This document shows, one piece after another, positions 1 through 10,861 of a stretch of 64,000 bases of DNA. The position numbers were made by a program, and so were the translations under genes. The notes under the pieces were generated by a model that was not told the DNA's origin, did not search any database, and saw only the letters and a program-made list of their open reading frames with translations. Positions within the stretch are counted from its first letter, which is position 1. Every line of letters starts with the position of its first letter. This stretch comes from Protopterus annectens (taxonomy: Eukaryota > Chordata > Ceratodontiformes > Protopteridae), in the NCBI RefSeq assembly GCF_019279795.1, contig NC_056748.1, forward strand, positions 613,259,200 to 613,323,199. The letters run 5' to 3'.

Positions 1-1
1 G

Positions 2-1532
2 CCGTCGGATGTTCCGACGCCCGCTTCTTCAAAGAAGTGCAAGGACAAAGCAGTTAAGCCTAGGCTAGAAGAACTGTCCGTACCGGACGCCGGTTCTTTA
101 GAGGTGTCGGTGGAGCCGGTGGTTCCACCGGAGGTTTCTTTGGGATCCCAGGGAGAGACTTTGTTATTGCAGGATGTGGCCTCTCAGGAGGCAGGTCAGG
201 CTGAAGGGGCTTCTCAGGTTACTATCCTCCCCTCCCTTCCTAGGGTGGTTAGGCCCTCTCCTTCTGTTTCCAAGGCTTCTCCCAGAGTCAGGCCAGGTTT
301 AGCTTCAGTTGGTGTCACCCCTAGTTCTTCAGGAATTGTGCCCAAGAAGCATATGCTTAAAATGGCAGAAGATTTGATTACTTTGATTAGGGGTTCTTTG
401 CCCCCTCCTGATAAGAGACCTAGGGTGGAGCCTGAGCTAGGGAGTTTTGAGCAGGCTTCGGATGTTTCAGTGTCTTCGGCTGAAGACTTGCAGGAGTATT
501 CTCCTTATTCTGATTCTGATGTGGATGATTCTACTCCTTCTGCTTCTCCTCCTGAGGATTTTTTTTTTCAGAAACTCTTCATTCCATGAGGGAGCATTTT
601 AAGTGGGAAGGTCAGGACTTCTCTGATTCCAGGAAAAGGCTTAGGGAATTTTTGTTTTTACCCCAGCATAGGCCTTTGGCTATAACTCCTGTTTTGGATG
701 TGGTGGAGGATGTTTTACAGAGGCTTCTCTTAATCCTGATTCTTTGCCTCCTGCTCCTGTTAAACCGGATAGGTATTACAGGGTGCCTGAAGCTCATAAG
801 TATCTTTTAAGAGTCCTAGGGCAGACCCAGAAACTGTTAGTCAGGGGCCTAAAGGTGTTAAGGCTTCTGTTGTCAAGAATCCGGTTCCTACAGATAGAGG
901 CCAGGGCCTTGGATAGATGGGGAAAGAAAGTTTATACTTCTTCCACTCTAGCTATGAGGGCTTTGAATTGCCAGTTTCACATGTTGAAATACCAAAACTA
1001 TCTCCTTTCACAATTGAAGTCTAAGGTTGATGCTCTGGCGGAAGGTATTGATTGTAAAGAGTTACAAGATTTAGTACATGTTTCTGAACAGGTGGGTAAG
1101 CATTCTTTGCAATGTGGTTTTGATGCTGTACAGGCCTCGTCTAGGGTGGCTGCCACTGGGTCAGTTCTTCGCAGGCACGCCTGGCTGAGGGATCAGAATT
1201 TATCTGACCATGTTAAAACAAGGATTTTAGATGCTCCTTTACAATCTGATGTGTTGTTTGGTTCTCCTGTTGAGGCAGTTTTAAAGAAAATGGAAGACAA
1301 GGCTAAGTCTATGCAGACTGTTAAAGATTTTTTGCAGGTTCAGCCTCCAAAGTTTAGTAGAAATTGGCCTACTAAGGGGTGGACGTATCCTCCTTATGAT
1401 TCCCAGTCTAGAGGTAGATCTAGACGTGGTAGGGGCAGAGCTCAGGGCTCTTTCAGGCCTAGAACAGGGAGTTCTCCTGCACAGTCTTCGGGTAAGGGCA
1501 GGGGTCAGTCCTTTCGTAAACAGACCCAATGA
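2..1532 (+). pseudogene. DIRS Gag-like ORF1, copy A, 5' partial and frameshifted
   Basis: The frame is open from base 2, so the N-terminal zinc-binding part lies outside the window. A Ser/Pro-rich linker is followed by an acidic stretch and then the conserved core shared by all copies: MREHF, RYYRVPE, RWGKKVYTSSTL, RRHAWLRDQ, LFGSPVE, MQTVKDFLQVQPP and a basic Arg/Gly-rich tail ending QTQ at the stop. Frame breaks near 560-590 and 740-830 split it over three frames. By analogy with DIRS ORF1 it would be the structural, nucleic-acid-binding protein; there is no enzymatic motif. Confidence 0.85.
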
Positions 1533-3436
1533 CCTACCTTTTCAGCTGCCAGAGCCTTCTCGTCTGGCAGCACCTTTGGGGGGAAGGTTGGCACTTTTCA
1601 AAGAAAATTGGAGTTTAATTACCCAAGACAGATGGGTATTGGATATCATACACCACGGTTACAGGTTTTATTTCCATACCTTGCCTCCTTTCAAAGGCAT
1701 GCCAGACGTTCCTCCTCAACAAAGAATAGAGGCTCACAAGCAAATTTCTCTGTTACTCCAAATAGGGGCCATACAGCCGGTCCCTATGCCAGAAGTGGGC
1801 CTAGGATTTTATTCTCGCCTGTTCCTAGTACCAAAGAAAGAGAACACGTGGAGACAAATTTTGGACTTATCTATCCTCAACACTTATCTGGACATTCCCA
1901 AGTTCAAAATGTTGACGTTACAGCAGCTTTTACCTCTGCTGGGCAAAGATCATTGGATGGTAACTTTGGATCTCAAGGAGGCTTATCTTCATGTTCCTAT
2001 CAGACTGAGTTGCAGGAAGTATCTGCGTTTTCGAGCTGGGACTTCTCATTATCAGTTCTCTGCATTGCCCTTTGGCTTATCTACTGCGCCCAGAGTGTTC
2101 ACGAAAGTTCTGGCTCCAGTGATAGCTTTCCTCAGGTTAAAAGGAATACAGATCTATCCTTATTTGGACGATTGCCTGATTCTGGCTCAAGGAAGGGACG
2201 AGCTTCTTCATCATTTGGATTATGTGATAGCAGTGCTAAGATGCCTGGGGTATTCTGTGAGCGAAATAAAGTCCAGTCTAGTACCCTCTCAGGACATGTG
2301 CTTTCTGGGTGTGAGACTGAATACAGCATCCCAGATGGCCTTTTGACCCCGGACAAACAAAAGAATCTTTCCCTTTACTTTCATCAGTTGTCTCATCAGT
2401 CCAGGCTGACTGCAAGGACAGTCCTTCAAGCCTTGGGGTTCATGGCATCTTGTATTCTGGTGCTTCCCAATGCCAAACTGCATATGAGGAAGCTACAATG
2501 GTATCTCAAAATGTATGGACACAGCACTGCCAGGATTTGGACACTGTCATTCAAATAATACCTTGCATTCAAAAGGAATTGTTGTGGTGGGCTCAGGAAT
2601 GTCACCTAAACAAGGGACTCTCTGTGACCCGGCCAGAGGCGAGTCAGATTCTAACGACAGATGCCTCAGACAAAGCTTGGGAGCTCATCTGAATGGAAAG
2701 TGGATACAAGACAAGTGGCCTGCCAGACTACAACATCTACATATCAACTTGAAAGAGATGTTAGCAGTCCAGCTTGCATTAATAGCTTTCAAGGATTTAC
2801 TTCTTCCAGGGCAGGTGTTGATTCTAACAGACAACACAACTGTCATGTGGTACATCAACAAGCAAGGCGGAACACATTCTTATCCTCTATGCAGGCAAGC
2901 AATGATTTTGTGGGAGACTGCTCTCAGTTTACAGCTAAATCTTCAGGCAAGGTTTCTGCCGGAGCACAGAACTCCTTAGCAGATGTGTTGAGCAGACAAA
3001 TTATGGATCCCCACGAGTGGAAATTGGATCCTCATGTATTTCAGAAATTGACAGTGTCATGGGGAACTCCAGACATAGATCTGTTCGCTTCTCCACTAAA
3101 CCACCAGCTGCCAAAGTTTTGCACAAAAGGTTTCATCCCACAGCTTGGAAAGTGGATGCTCTTTCTTTCAATTGGAGCAATCTTCATGTGTATGCCTTTC
3201 CGCCTCTGCCTCTCCTCCCAAAGGTACTACTAAAGGCCAGACAAGACAAGCCAAGGATGATTTTGATAGCTCCAGATTGGCCTCAACAGCATTGGTACCC
3301 ATTACTGAGAAGCCTGGTACGGAAGCCTCCATGGCCTTTGCCTTCGATTCCACACCTGTTGTCTCAGGAGGACAGTCATTTGCTCAATGTCAAGCTTCAC
3401 TCTCTGCACCTAACAGCCTGGCATATTCTGTTTTGA
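1396..3436 (+). pseudogene. DIRS Pol (RT, RNase H, methyltransferase-like), copy A
   Basis: The frame overlaps the Gag C-terminus in +1, as in copy B. RT motifs visible: VTLDLKEAYLHVPI (motif A), LPFGLSTAPRVFTK (B) and YPYLDDCLI (C, YLDD). RNase H follows with TTDASD, LKEMLAV, LTDNTTVMWYINK and NSLADVLSR, then the Dam-like domain with DIDLFASPLN and ILIAPDWP. It is broken by a frameshift near 2344 (one T lost after QMAF) and further shifts near 2680, 2950 and 3180. The enzyme would copy element RNA to DNA; this copy cannot make it. Confidence 0.88.
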
Positions 3437-4470
3437 ACAATAGTGGGCCTCCACTTCCACAGCAAGTTTTGAATGTTATTTTGGAAGCTAGAAGGCCTAG
3501 TACAAGGAAAGTGTACGCAGATAAATGGAAGAGATTTTTATTTTGGAGTGCAGCAAAGGATTTTGATGTTTCTGAGCCTAATTTAAGTGTGGCTCTTCAA
3601 TATCTTACTGAGTTACTGGACAAAGGTTTGTCCTTCTCTTCTATTAAGGTTCATGCTGCAGCAATTTCGGCTCACTATGATTGTGACCCACCATTGTTTT
3701 CTCATCCTTTGTTCAAGCAATTTCTTAGAGGGGCAAAGAATATAAGACCCCCACAAAGAGCTCCTACTCCTGCTTGGGATCTCAATTTTGTGTTGGAGAA
3801 ACTCACTCTACAACCTTTTGAGCCTGCAGCTACTACTGAATTAAAGTTTTATCATGGAAGACTGCTTTTTGTTGGCTATTACCTCTGCAAGAAGGGTTTC
3901 TGAGTTGCAGGCCCTTATGGCAGTTGAGCCTTTCTTAATTTTCCATAAGGATAGGGTATCTTTGCGTACTAATCCTTCCTTTATGCCTAAAGTGGTTTCT
4001 AGTGTGGCTTTAAACCAAACTATTCATTTGCCTACTTTTATGCAAATCCCCAAAATAAAGGGGAAAAGATTTTGCACACTTTAGATGTACACAGGCAGTT
4101 GCGATATTATTTGGACAGAACTAAAGGGTTCAGGCAGTCTCAGCAGTTATTTGTTTCTTTTGCTTTGAGTTCTCAGGGCAAGCCTGTGTCAAAACAAACT
4201 ATTTCTAAGTGGATTGGGTTTTGCATTGCTTTCTGTTATTCCCATCATGGCAAGGAGATTCCAGCTGGGATTAGGCCTCATTCCACTAGGGCTACTGCCA
4301 CTTGACAGCTTTTTTGAGGGGTGGCAACTAAGGATATTTTGGAGGCAGCTACTTGGAGTTCAGTGCATACTTTCTCTAGGCATTATCACCTACCACTTTA
4401 CTCTAAATCCAGGGCTGGTTTTGCCACTGCTGTTTTGCAGGGCATTTTGGCAGCTCCTGCTTCCTTATAG
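3331..4470 (+). pseudogene. DIRS tyrosine recombinase, copy A
   Basis: The start is set at a Met (SMAFAF) that recurs at the same place in copies B and E, just before the recombinase domain; the open frame extends further upstream inside Pol. Core-binding part: EARRPSTRKVYADKWKRF. Catalytic part: ARRVSELQAL (first Arg), HSTRA (His-x-x-Arg), EAATWSSVHTF and RHYHLPLY (nucleophile Tyr). Frameshifts near 3850, 4060-4080 and 4305 disable it. In DIRS elements this enzyme inserts a circular DNA intermediate in place of an integrase. Confidence 0.88.
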
Positions 4471-4508
4471 TTTGGCCATCCTCCCTTACCTCTGCTTTGG
4501 GATTCTAC

Positions 4509-4605
4509 CCAAGTGTAAGGACTGCAGCAATGTGAGATGAAGAACATAGTACAGTTTTGTACCTACCATAAATGTAGATGTTCAAGATCCACATTGCTGC
4601 AGTCC
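4509..4605 (+). repeat. Internal complementary region (ICR), copy A
   Basis: Two abutting segments meet near 4543. The second (ACAGTTTTGTACCTACCAT onward to CATTGCTGCAGTCC) is the reverse complement of the element's right end at about 4908-4974. The first (AAGTGTAAGGACTGCAGC to GAAGAACAT) should be the reverse complement of the missing left end. In the DIRS model the ICR templates completion of the termini before circularisation. Confidence 0.85.
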
Positions 4606-4770
4606 AATTTACCTCCCTCCTTCCCTCTGTAGTTAGAGGCGGTTGTGTGGGTTGGGTTGTCAATATGGTGTATATTGTATATATTGTACATATTTTTAGT
4701 GCTAGGATGGTTGGTTGGTTGTTTGCTGTCTTTTGGTTTTGACCTTTATTTTTAGGGTCTTCTGACATCT

Positions 4771-4974
4771 GGGGCAAGAAAAGACTGAGGATATGACGTC
4801 GGTCATGCGCATTTGTACCCTGATGTCCTGATGTCAGTCAAATGCGCCTTGACCGACGTCAGCCTTATACTTTGATATTCGGGCCGACCGAGGACAGCGG
4901 ACTACCCAAGTGTAAGGACTGCAGCAATGTGGATCTTCGAACATCTACATTTATGGTAGGTACAAAACTGTACT
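4771..4974 (+). repeat. Right inverted terminal repeat, copy A
   Basis: Begins at GGGGCAAGAAAAGACTGAGG, the complement of the conserved CTTTCTTGCC at the inner edge of left ITRs in B, C and E, and ends at CTGTACT. It holds an additional internal hairpin at 4793-4861 whose arms start TGACGTCGGTCATGCGC and end GACCGACGTCA. Confidence 0.85.
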
Positions 4975-5489
4975 TTTTATAAAGTAGAAGGTTTCTGGTT
5001 CCTACACAATACTGGAACCATATTGTAGGGAGATAAGCAACCAAAAGGCGGAGTTAAACTGTATAAGAAGATGGAGTTTTCCTTTCGGTAAAACTTTCAG
5101 AAAAGTAAACTTTGAGTACAAAATAAAATGTAGTCAAGTATGCCTTTCTACCCCACCAGCAAATTAAGCAATCTTTAGGGACTTTTGCAGGGAAACCTAC
5201 TTCAGTTGATAAAAGAGCTAGGAAAAACTCCCAACAACTTCTCCATGGACCCAACTGAGAGAGCTGCAGCATTTACCTCTGACCTTTTCCTGGCACTTAA
5301 ACAGATGCATAGTACCAATCCATCAGAAATATAGTCAATTCAATAGTAAAATTCTGCATTAGACCTCCCATTTTTACAAGATGCACAACAAAAGAAAGAA
5401 AATAATGAAAAGTTGCAAGAAATCTCCATCCTCCTCCAAGACCACACTGAAATATGCCTACAGAGAGCAAAAGAGGCACTATAAGGGAC
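4975..5489. other. No gene recognised between copy A and the L1 remnant
   Basis: Moderately AT-rich sequence with only short shadow ORFs. It starts with TTT directly after the right end of copy A, as do the right flanks of B, C and E. A short inverted match, GGTTCC near 4990 and GGAACC near 5015, is too small to interpret. Confidence 0.6.
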
Positions 5490-6540
5490 TTCCAAGATGG
5501 CTGCACCTTGAGTAACAGCTTATTTCTAGTTCTCCCAGTATGAAAAGGCCAGTAGACTTGTGTTTATGGGTAAATTTCAGTAACTGGCTAGTAAGTGCAC
5601 TGCCTGGATGCCAGGAATAAAGAAATATAGAAGACCTGAAAAAAAAAAATCAACTACAAAAAGTGTGAAAGAAATACTGACTGGGGAAGGTTCTGCAGCT
5701 GTTCAGCAAAATCCAATAAAAACATTTACACATGACTTTTAAAATAACTTGCAGAAAGATACAAGACAACTGCATAGAGACTTTGTTAAAAATACTGATG
5801 GAGTATGTCAACATAAACAACAAAAGGCTGGAAAAAATGAAAGAAGGGTTAAACAGATATTCAGATGAGATGAGAGAGCTGCAAAAATAGAGGCTGAAAT
5901 GAAGAAAAGAATGAAACTGCTCAGGAAGAGATGTTTCAAAAAATAGCATTAGAGGACATGGCACATAGGAAAAATCTGGGATTTTCAGCTATACTAGAGA
6001 AGCTGGAAGGAACAGACTGCATTAATTTTATGAAAGCACAAATGAGCAACTGGACTGGTATTCCACATCAGAACATGTTAGTCGAAAGGGCACATCACGG
6101 GAATGTCCCAAACCTGGTTATAAGTTATTTACCTAGACCTTTAATAGTAAAGATGCAATCCTAGCAGCAGAAGAAGTTGATTCTAACAAATCTCTGACAG
6201 AAGGACAGAGTACTAAAAGTGGGAGACAGCAGTGTGTTTGAGGAGAATGCTTACTCGTACACCAGATTCAACTATTCAGGGAATATTGAGATGCAGGTGT
6301 GAAATTCAAACTGCTGTACCCAGCTGCCTTCAAGGTATTCTTCCCTGGAGTGATGATATCATTTTTTGATGAAGTACGTGTTGAGGAAGTACAAAAGATT
6401 GTCCAACAAAAAGTAAGCTGTGAAACAGAAGGAGATTCTGCTGCTTGTTCTTCTGGTAATAGACCAGAGAGAAACTGTACTTGTGAAACCTTTTAAAATT
6501 TTTCAACGGAAAATGTTGGAGAGCAGGAAGGGGAGCATGA
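5490..6540 (+). pseudogene. LINE-1 (L1) ORF1 remnant
   Basis: Starts near CAAGATGGCTGCACC, which resembles an L1 5' region. A Lys/Glu-rich coiled-coil-like stretch (about 5750-5930) is followed by the L1 ORF1 RNA-recognition-like part with RRKN-type RKNLGF, LVERAHHG and PRPLIVKM (5931-6155), and then the C-terminal domain with KFKLLYPAAFKV and ISFFDEVRVEEVQKIV (about 6300-6400). L1 ORF1 is the RNA-binding chaperone of L1 retrotransposition. Stops and shifts interrupt it, and no ORF2 follows. Confidence 0.75.
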
Positions 6541-6842
6541 GAGTTGACTAGAGGAATCAAGAGAGAGGATTTTAGAGATGAACATCAATAAAGCCAGCAA
6601 CTTAATGCAGAATTCCAATATAATTATATCTGGGAAATATGACAGAACAAGAAAATCTGGAAATATTGGACTTTTTCAGAATTTGTTGGACTTGCAGGGG
6701 ACTCTAAAGCATATGCCCTACATCATGTAATTAATGTTTGGAAAAATACTTTGGGGAAGGGAAGAGGAGGGAGAAAGCTAACTTAAGCAAAGATTTTTTT
6801 TTTTTTTTTTTTTTTAAAGGACAACTGAGATAATATGCACAG
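6541..6842. other. Short AT-rich spacer with a T22 tract
   Basis: No ORF2 or other gene follows the L1 ORF1 remnant. A T homopolymer occupies about 6794-6815, just before the left terminus of DIRS copy B. Confidence 0.6.
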
Positions 6843-7022
6843 ATGTCCTTCAAGGATGCATCTGCAGTCATAACATATGGGTTGTCCTGCCTCAGGCAGC
6901 CCTTCGGTCGGCCGGATTCCAAAGTCTGGGTCTGGCCTCGGCTGATGTCGCACTTTCCCCAACGTCAGAGCTTCTGGGGTATAAAGGCATCAGCCGACGC
7001 CATTTTCCTCCGTCTTTCTTGC
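6843..7022 (+). repeat. Left inverted terminal repeat, copy B
   Basis: Reverse complement of the right ITR at 12218-12428, with high identity from ATGCATCTGCAGTCATAAC through the promoter segment to CTTTCTTGCC. The outermost about 15-30 bases differ between left and right ITRs, as in other DIRS elements. Confidence 0.92.
6980..7006 (+). promoter_or_regulatory. Putative DIRS promoter: TATA box and CGCCATTTT
   Basis: TATAAAG at 6980-6986 is followed 18 bases downstream by CGCCATTTT (6998-7006), which fits the YY1-type CCAT core. Both lie inside the left ITR, about 140-165 bases upstream of the Gag start. Because the ITR is inverted at the right end, the same signals also point leftward from near 12250. 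The regulatory role is inferred. Confidence 0.5.
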
Positions 7023-7144
7023 CACGCGGTACCCGAAGCAGAAGCTGTTAGTAAGTGCCGGTCGGTCAGATCCAGAGATTTCAGCTACCGAAGACTTCGA
7101 AAAAAGCTAAGTACCCCGTTGGGAACTCTTTCTTGCCTCAGTCG

Positions 7145-8962
7145 ATGTCAGACAAAGTAAATAATTGTTTAACTTGTGGGAAACAAATACCTCATAAGGA
7201 TTTCCATTCTTACTGCCTTCCTTGCGTAGGCCCAGACCACGACGTATCAGCTTGTTTAGCCTGTGCCTCCTTCAACCGACGGACTCTTAGATGTCGGTCG
7301 GAGTTTGCAGAAGAGTTTTTCGGATCCGCTTTTGCATATAAAATGCCATCGGAGACTCCGACTACGCATATGGCCAAAAAACGCAGGGAAAAGGACCGAC
7401 ATTTGCGGCCCGCGGTTTCGGCTGAAACCATGGTTAGGCCTACCGCGAGTGTCTCGGTTTCGGCTGAAACAGAGTCCTCGGTCCTTATTTCTACCGAAAT
7501 CTTACCTCCGACAACCGAGGCCAGAGAGGCCCCGGCTGAGTCGGTTTCAGAAATCCCTACCAAAGCTAGCGCACAAGAATTGTCCGACACCATTCCATTG
7601 GACATTTCTACACCTGCACGTGGGGCAGCAAGGCCCCCTGCTTCTATGTCTATTAAGGCCTTCTCCAGGGCTAAAGCTGCCGAAATTTCAAAAGCTTTAC
7701 CTGCCAAATCTACTTCTCAGAGGCCTTCCTCAAGTTCTCAGATTCTCAGTCTTGCTGAGGACCTTATATCCTTGATTAGGGGTTCCCAACCTCACCCAGA
7801 CAGGGCCTCCCAACCTCCACCTGACAAAAGGCCTAGGACTGAACCCTCTGAACCTCTCTCCTCTGATTACTCCTCGGATGGATCTGATTTGTCAGACCAT
7901 CAGGAAGGGGCCTATTCGTCTTATGAGGATTCAGATGCAGAAGACTCTATTCCTTCGGCCTCCCCTCCTGAAGAATTTTCCTTTGGGGAGACCTTGCACT
8001 CAATGAGGGAACACTTTCAATGGCAGGGTCAGGATTTTTCTGATTCTAGAAAAAGATTAAGGACATTTTTACATTTGCCCCAGCATAGGCCCTTAGCCAT
8101 ACCACCTGTGCTAACTGTAATTGATTATGTTTATAATGATGTCAGTTCTGCCCCTGATTCTCTTCCCCCAGCCCCTGCCAAACCTGACAGATATTACAGG
8201 GTCCCGGATTCTCACTTCCACCTGTATAATGCCCATGCTGCAGACCCAGAAACTATTTCTCAGGGCCCAAAAGGTGTTGCAGCTGCCACTGCCAAAAATC
8301 CCCTACCCTCTGAAAGAGAGTCAAGAGCATTAGAGAGATGGGGTAAAAAGGTTTATACATCTGCTACTCTTTCTGCCAGGGAATTAAACTGTCAATTCCA
8401 TATGATACAGTACCAAGAATATTTGTTAGATCAGCTGAATAAAAAGCTTTCTTCTCCTGAACCTTTAGACCATAAATCCCTTCAGGATTTGGTACACAAC
8501 TCTCAGCAGGTCAGTAATCATTTCTTAAAATGTGGCTATGACACACTGGAGGCTTCATTTAGATCAGCTATGACTGAGGCAGTAATTCGTAGGCATGCCT
8601 GGCTAAAAGAGCAATCCTTGCCAGACCATGTCAAGGCTAAACTCCTAGATGCTCCAATGGAGAAACAAAGTTTATTTGGCTCCCCTGCACAGGAGATTCT
8701 AAAGAAAGTGGAAGAAAAAGCAAAATCTGTGCAAACAGTAAAGGATTTTCTGCAGGTTCAACCTCCGAGGTTCAGCAGAAACTGGCCTTCAAAGAATTGG
8801 TCCTTTCCAGACACCTCCAGAGCACAGAGGGGCAGGAATAGACTCCCAAGAGGCAGAGGTCAATCAAAGGGTGCCTACAGGGGTCGTCAGTGGCAGCCTG
8901 CCAACCAGAGGAGTAGTGCCACAGCTGCAACTACAACCACTTCCACAGGACAGACACAGTGA
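7145..8962 (+). CDS. DIRS Gag-like ORF1 protein, copy B (intact, 605 aa)
   Basis: Start chosen at MSDKVNNC, because copies C (MSEKVNN) and E (MSVKVNN) begin at the same codon; an upstream in-frame Met at 7055 lies in poorly conserved leader. Residues 8-39 carry three CxxC pairs spaced C-x2-C-x12-C-x2-C-x9-C-x2-C, a likely zinc-binding domain. A long Ser/Pro/Thr-rich linker follows (about 70-230), then an acidic stretch and the conserved core (MREHFQWQGQDF, DRYYRVPDSH, RWGKKVYTSATL, RRHAWLKEQSLPDHVK, LFGSPAQE, VKDFLQVQPPRFSRNWP), ending in an Arg/Gly-rich tail. Presumed structural protein. It is the only undamaged long reading frame in the window. Confidence 0.88.
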   Translation: MSDKVNNCLTCGKQIPHKDFHSYCLPCVGPDHDVSACLACASFNRRTLRCRSEFAEEFFGSAFAYKMPSETPTTHMAKKRREKDRHLRPAVSAETMVRPTASVSVSAETESSVLISTEILPPTTEAREAPAESVSEIPTKASAQELSDTIPLDISTPARGAARPPASMSIKAFSRAKAAEISKALPAKSTSQRPSSSSQILSLAEDLISLIRGSQPHPDRASQPPPDKRPRTEPSEPLSSDYSSDGSDLSDHQEGAYSSYEDSDAEDSIPSASPPEEFSFGETLHSMREHFQWQGQDFSDSRKRLRTFLHLPQHRPLAIPPVLTVIDYVYNDVSSAPDSLPPAPAKPDRYYRVPDSHFHLYNAHAADPETISQGPKGVAAATAKNPLPSERESRALERWGKKVYTSATLSARELNCQFHMIQYQEYLLDQLNKKLSSPEPLDHKSLQDLVHNSQQVSNHFLKCGYDTLEASFRSAMTEAVIRRHAWLKEQSLPDHVKAKLLDAPMEKQSLFGSPAQEILKKVEEKAKSVQTVKDFLQVQPPRFSRNWPSKNWSFPDTSRAQRGRNRLPRGRGQSKGAYRGRQWQPANQRSSATAATTTTSTGQTQ

Positions 8963-10861
8963 CTTGACTCTGATTCCGCCTACCAGGGAACAACTGGAAA
9001 CACCCTTGGGCGGAAAGCTGGCTTTATTCTCAAAAAACTGGCATTGCATTACAAAGGACACATGGACATTGCAAACAATAGACAAAGGATACAGGTTTCA
9101 CTTCCACACTTTACCAAAAAGGAGCGGAATGCCAAACCTGCCACCAAACCAGAAGCCAGAGGCTTTAAGACAAATCAACAATTTACTTCAGATGAAAGCG
9201 ATAGAAAGGGTACCATCTATGGAACAAGGCCAAGGATTTTACTCCAGACTATAATACCAAGAAAAGAAAACCAATGGAGGCCTATTCTCGACTTGTCCGC
9301 ACTGAACACATATCTCATTGTGCCAAAATTCAAAATGCTGACCCTACAGCAACTTCTTCCCATGTTGGGCAAGGAGTCTTGGCTGCTGACTCTAGATCTC
9401 AAGGAGGCATACCTGCATGTCCCTATCAGACCAGATTGCAGAAGACACCTCAGATTTCTTGCAGGATCAGAGCATTATCAATTCTCAACATTGCCCTTTG
9501 GCTTATCTACTGCGCCCAGAGTATTCACGAAATGCCTGGCATCAGTAATTGCACATTGCAGGCTTCAGGGAATTCAAATCTACCCATACCTGGATGACTG
9601 CCTAATACAAGCGGACAACAAGACAAAATTGATAAAGGATTTGGCCTATGTCATACACCTGTTACAGGCCTTGGGATACACAGTCAACATCCAAAAGTCA
9701 AGACTAGTGCCATCCCAAAGGATAACCTTTTTGGGTGCGGATCTGGACACAATAACTCAGATGGCTTTTCTCACAGAAGAAAAACAAAAACAACTTCCAG
9801 ATTACTTCATGACTTTGACAAGACAAGCTCAGCTTACTGCAAGGAAAGTCCTGCAGGCCCTAGGTTACATGGCATCCTGCATAATCTTGATCCCGCATGC
9901 CAGGCTGCATATGAGGAAATTACAATGGTACCTAAGGAATGTATGGTCTCAGCACAGGCACACTCTAGAAACCATGATACCAATCATTCCAAGCCTTCAA
10001 AAGGAATTCCTGTGGTGGGCTCAGGCTTGCCAGTCCAACAGAGGGTTGCCTTTCAAAAAACCACAACCAAGGCAGACCATCACCACGGACACCTCAGACC
10101 TAGGATGGGGAGCACACATGGAGGACAAATGTATCCAAGGCCTATGGTCTCAAGACCAGCTAAACTTGCACATAAACCAAAAGGAGATGCTGGCAGTGAA
10201 GAATGCAATCGAGGCATTCAAATCATTCCTCCAGCAAGGACATCTGCTGATAAGGACAGACAACACCACGGTCATGTGGTACATAAACAAACAGGGAGGC
10301 ACGCATTCCTACCCTCTATGCCGGATGGCAATGGATCTGTGGAACCTAGGCCTGAACCTCAATATCCAGCTGCAGGCCAAATTCGTACCAGGAAAAGAGA
10401 ATTCCCTAGCAGACAGCTTAAGCAGAACTAACACGGATGCTCACGAATGGATGCTGCATCCAGACACCTTCAAACTCATAACAAAGAAATGGGGAATGCC
10501 AGAGATAGACCTGTTCGCCTCCCCACTCAACCAACTGAAGAAATTCTGCTCAAGGACATACCACCCACAAGCCTGGAGGGTGGACTCTCTCTCTTTCAGC
10601 TGGAATGCCCTAACGGTGTATGCATTTCCACCTCTCCCATTGATGTACAAAGTTCTACTGAAGATCAGGGAGGAACAGCCAAAGGTGATACTAATAGCTC
10701 CGGACTGGCCAAGGCAGCACTGGTATCCGCTACTGAGAAGCATGTCTCAGGTGAACTCATGGCCTCTACCCCTATGGCCTCTTCTTCTAATGCAGAACAA
10801 TTTCAAGACCCTGCATCCAAACTTGAAAACACTGCAGCTAACTGCCTGGAAAATTGCTTAA
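8871..10861 (+). pseudogene. DIRS Pol (RT, RNase H, methyltransferase-like), copy B
   Basis: Overlaps the end of Gag in the +1 frame. The N-terminal part (ETPLGGKLALFSKNW to GQGFYSRL) ends at a stop near 9252-9254. Comparison with copy C indicates a 4-nt deletion just after SRL, after which the frame continues unbroken to 10861. RT motifs: TLDLKEAYLHVPI, LPFGLSTAPRVFTK, YLDD at 9587-9598. RNase H: TTDTSD, QKEMLAV, RTDNTTVMWYINK, NSLADSLSR. Methyltransferase-like: EIDLFASPLN, YAFPPLPL, VILIAPDWP. All catalytic acidic residues expected for RT and RNase H are present. Confidence 0.92.

Larger units (their letters stand above)
1..4974 (+). mobile_element. DIRS-type YR retrotransposon, copy A (left end outside window)
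   Basis: The order Gag-like, RT/RNase H/methyltransferase-like, tyrosine recombinase, internal complementary region, right inverted repeat is that of vertebrate DIRS elements. The right terminus is placed at the end of GGTACAAAACTGTACT, the point where the reverse complement of the ICR stops matching. All three reading frames are broken by several small indels, so this is an old, inactive copy. It belongs to the same lineage as copies B, C and E; its left inverted repeat and Gag N-terminus lie upstream of the window. Confidence 0.93.

Noticed and set aside
7210-7707. 165-aa minus-strand ORF in copy B
   Set aside because: It lies entirely opposite the conserved Gag frame, has no family features and is not conserved in copies A, C or E.
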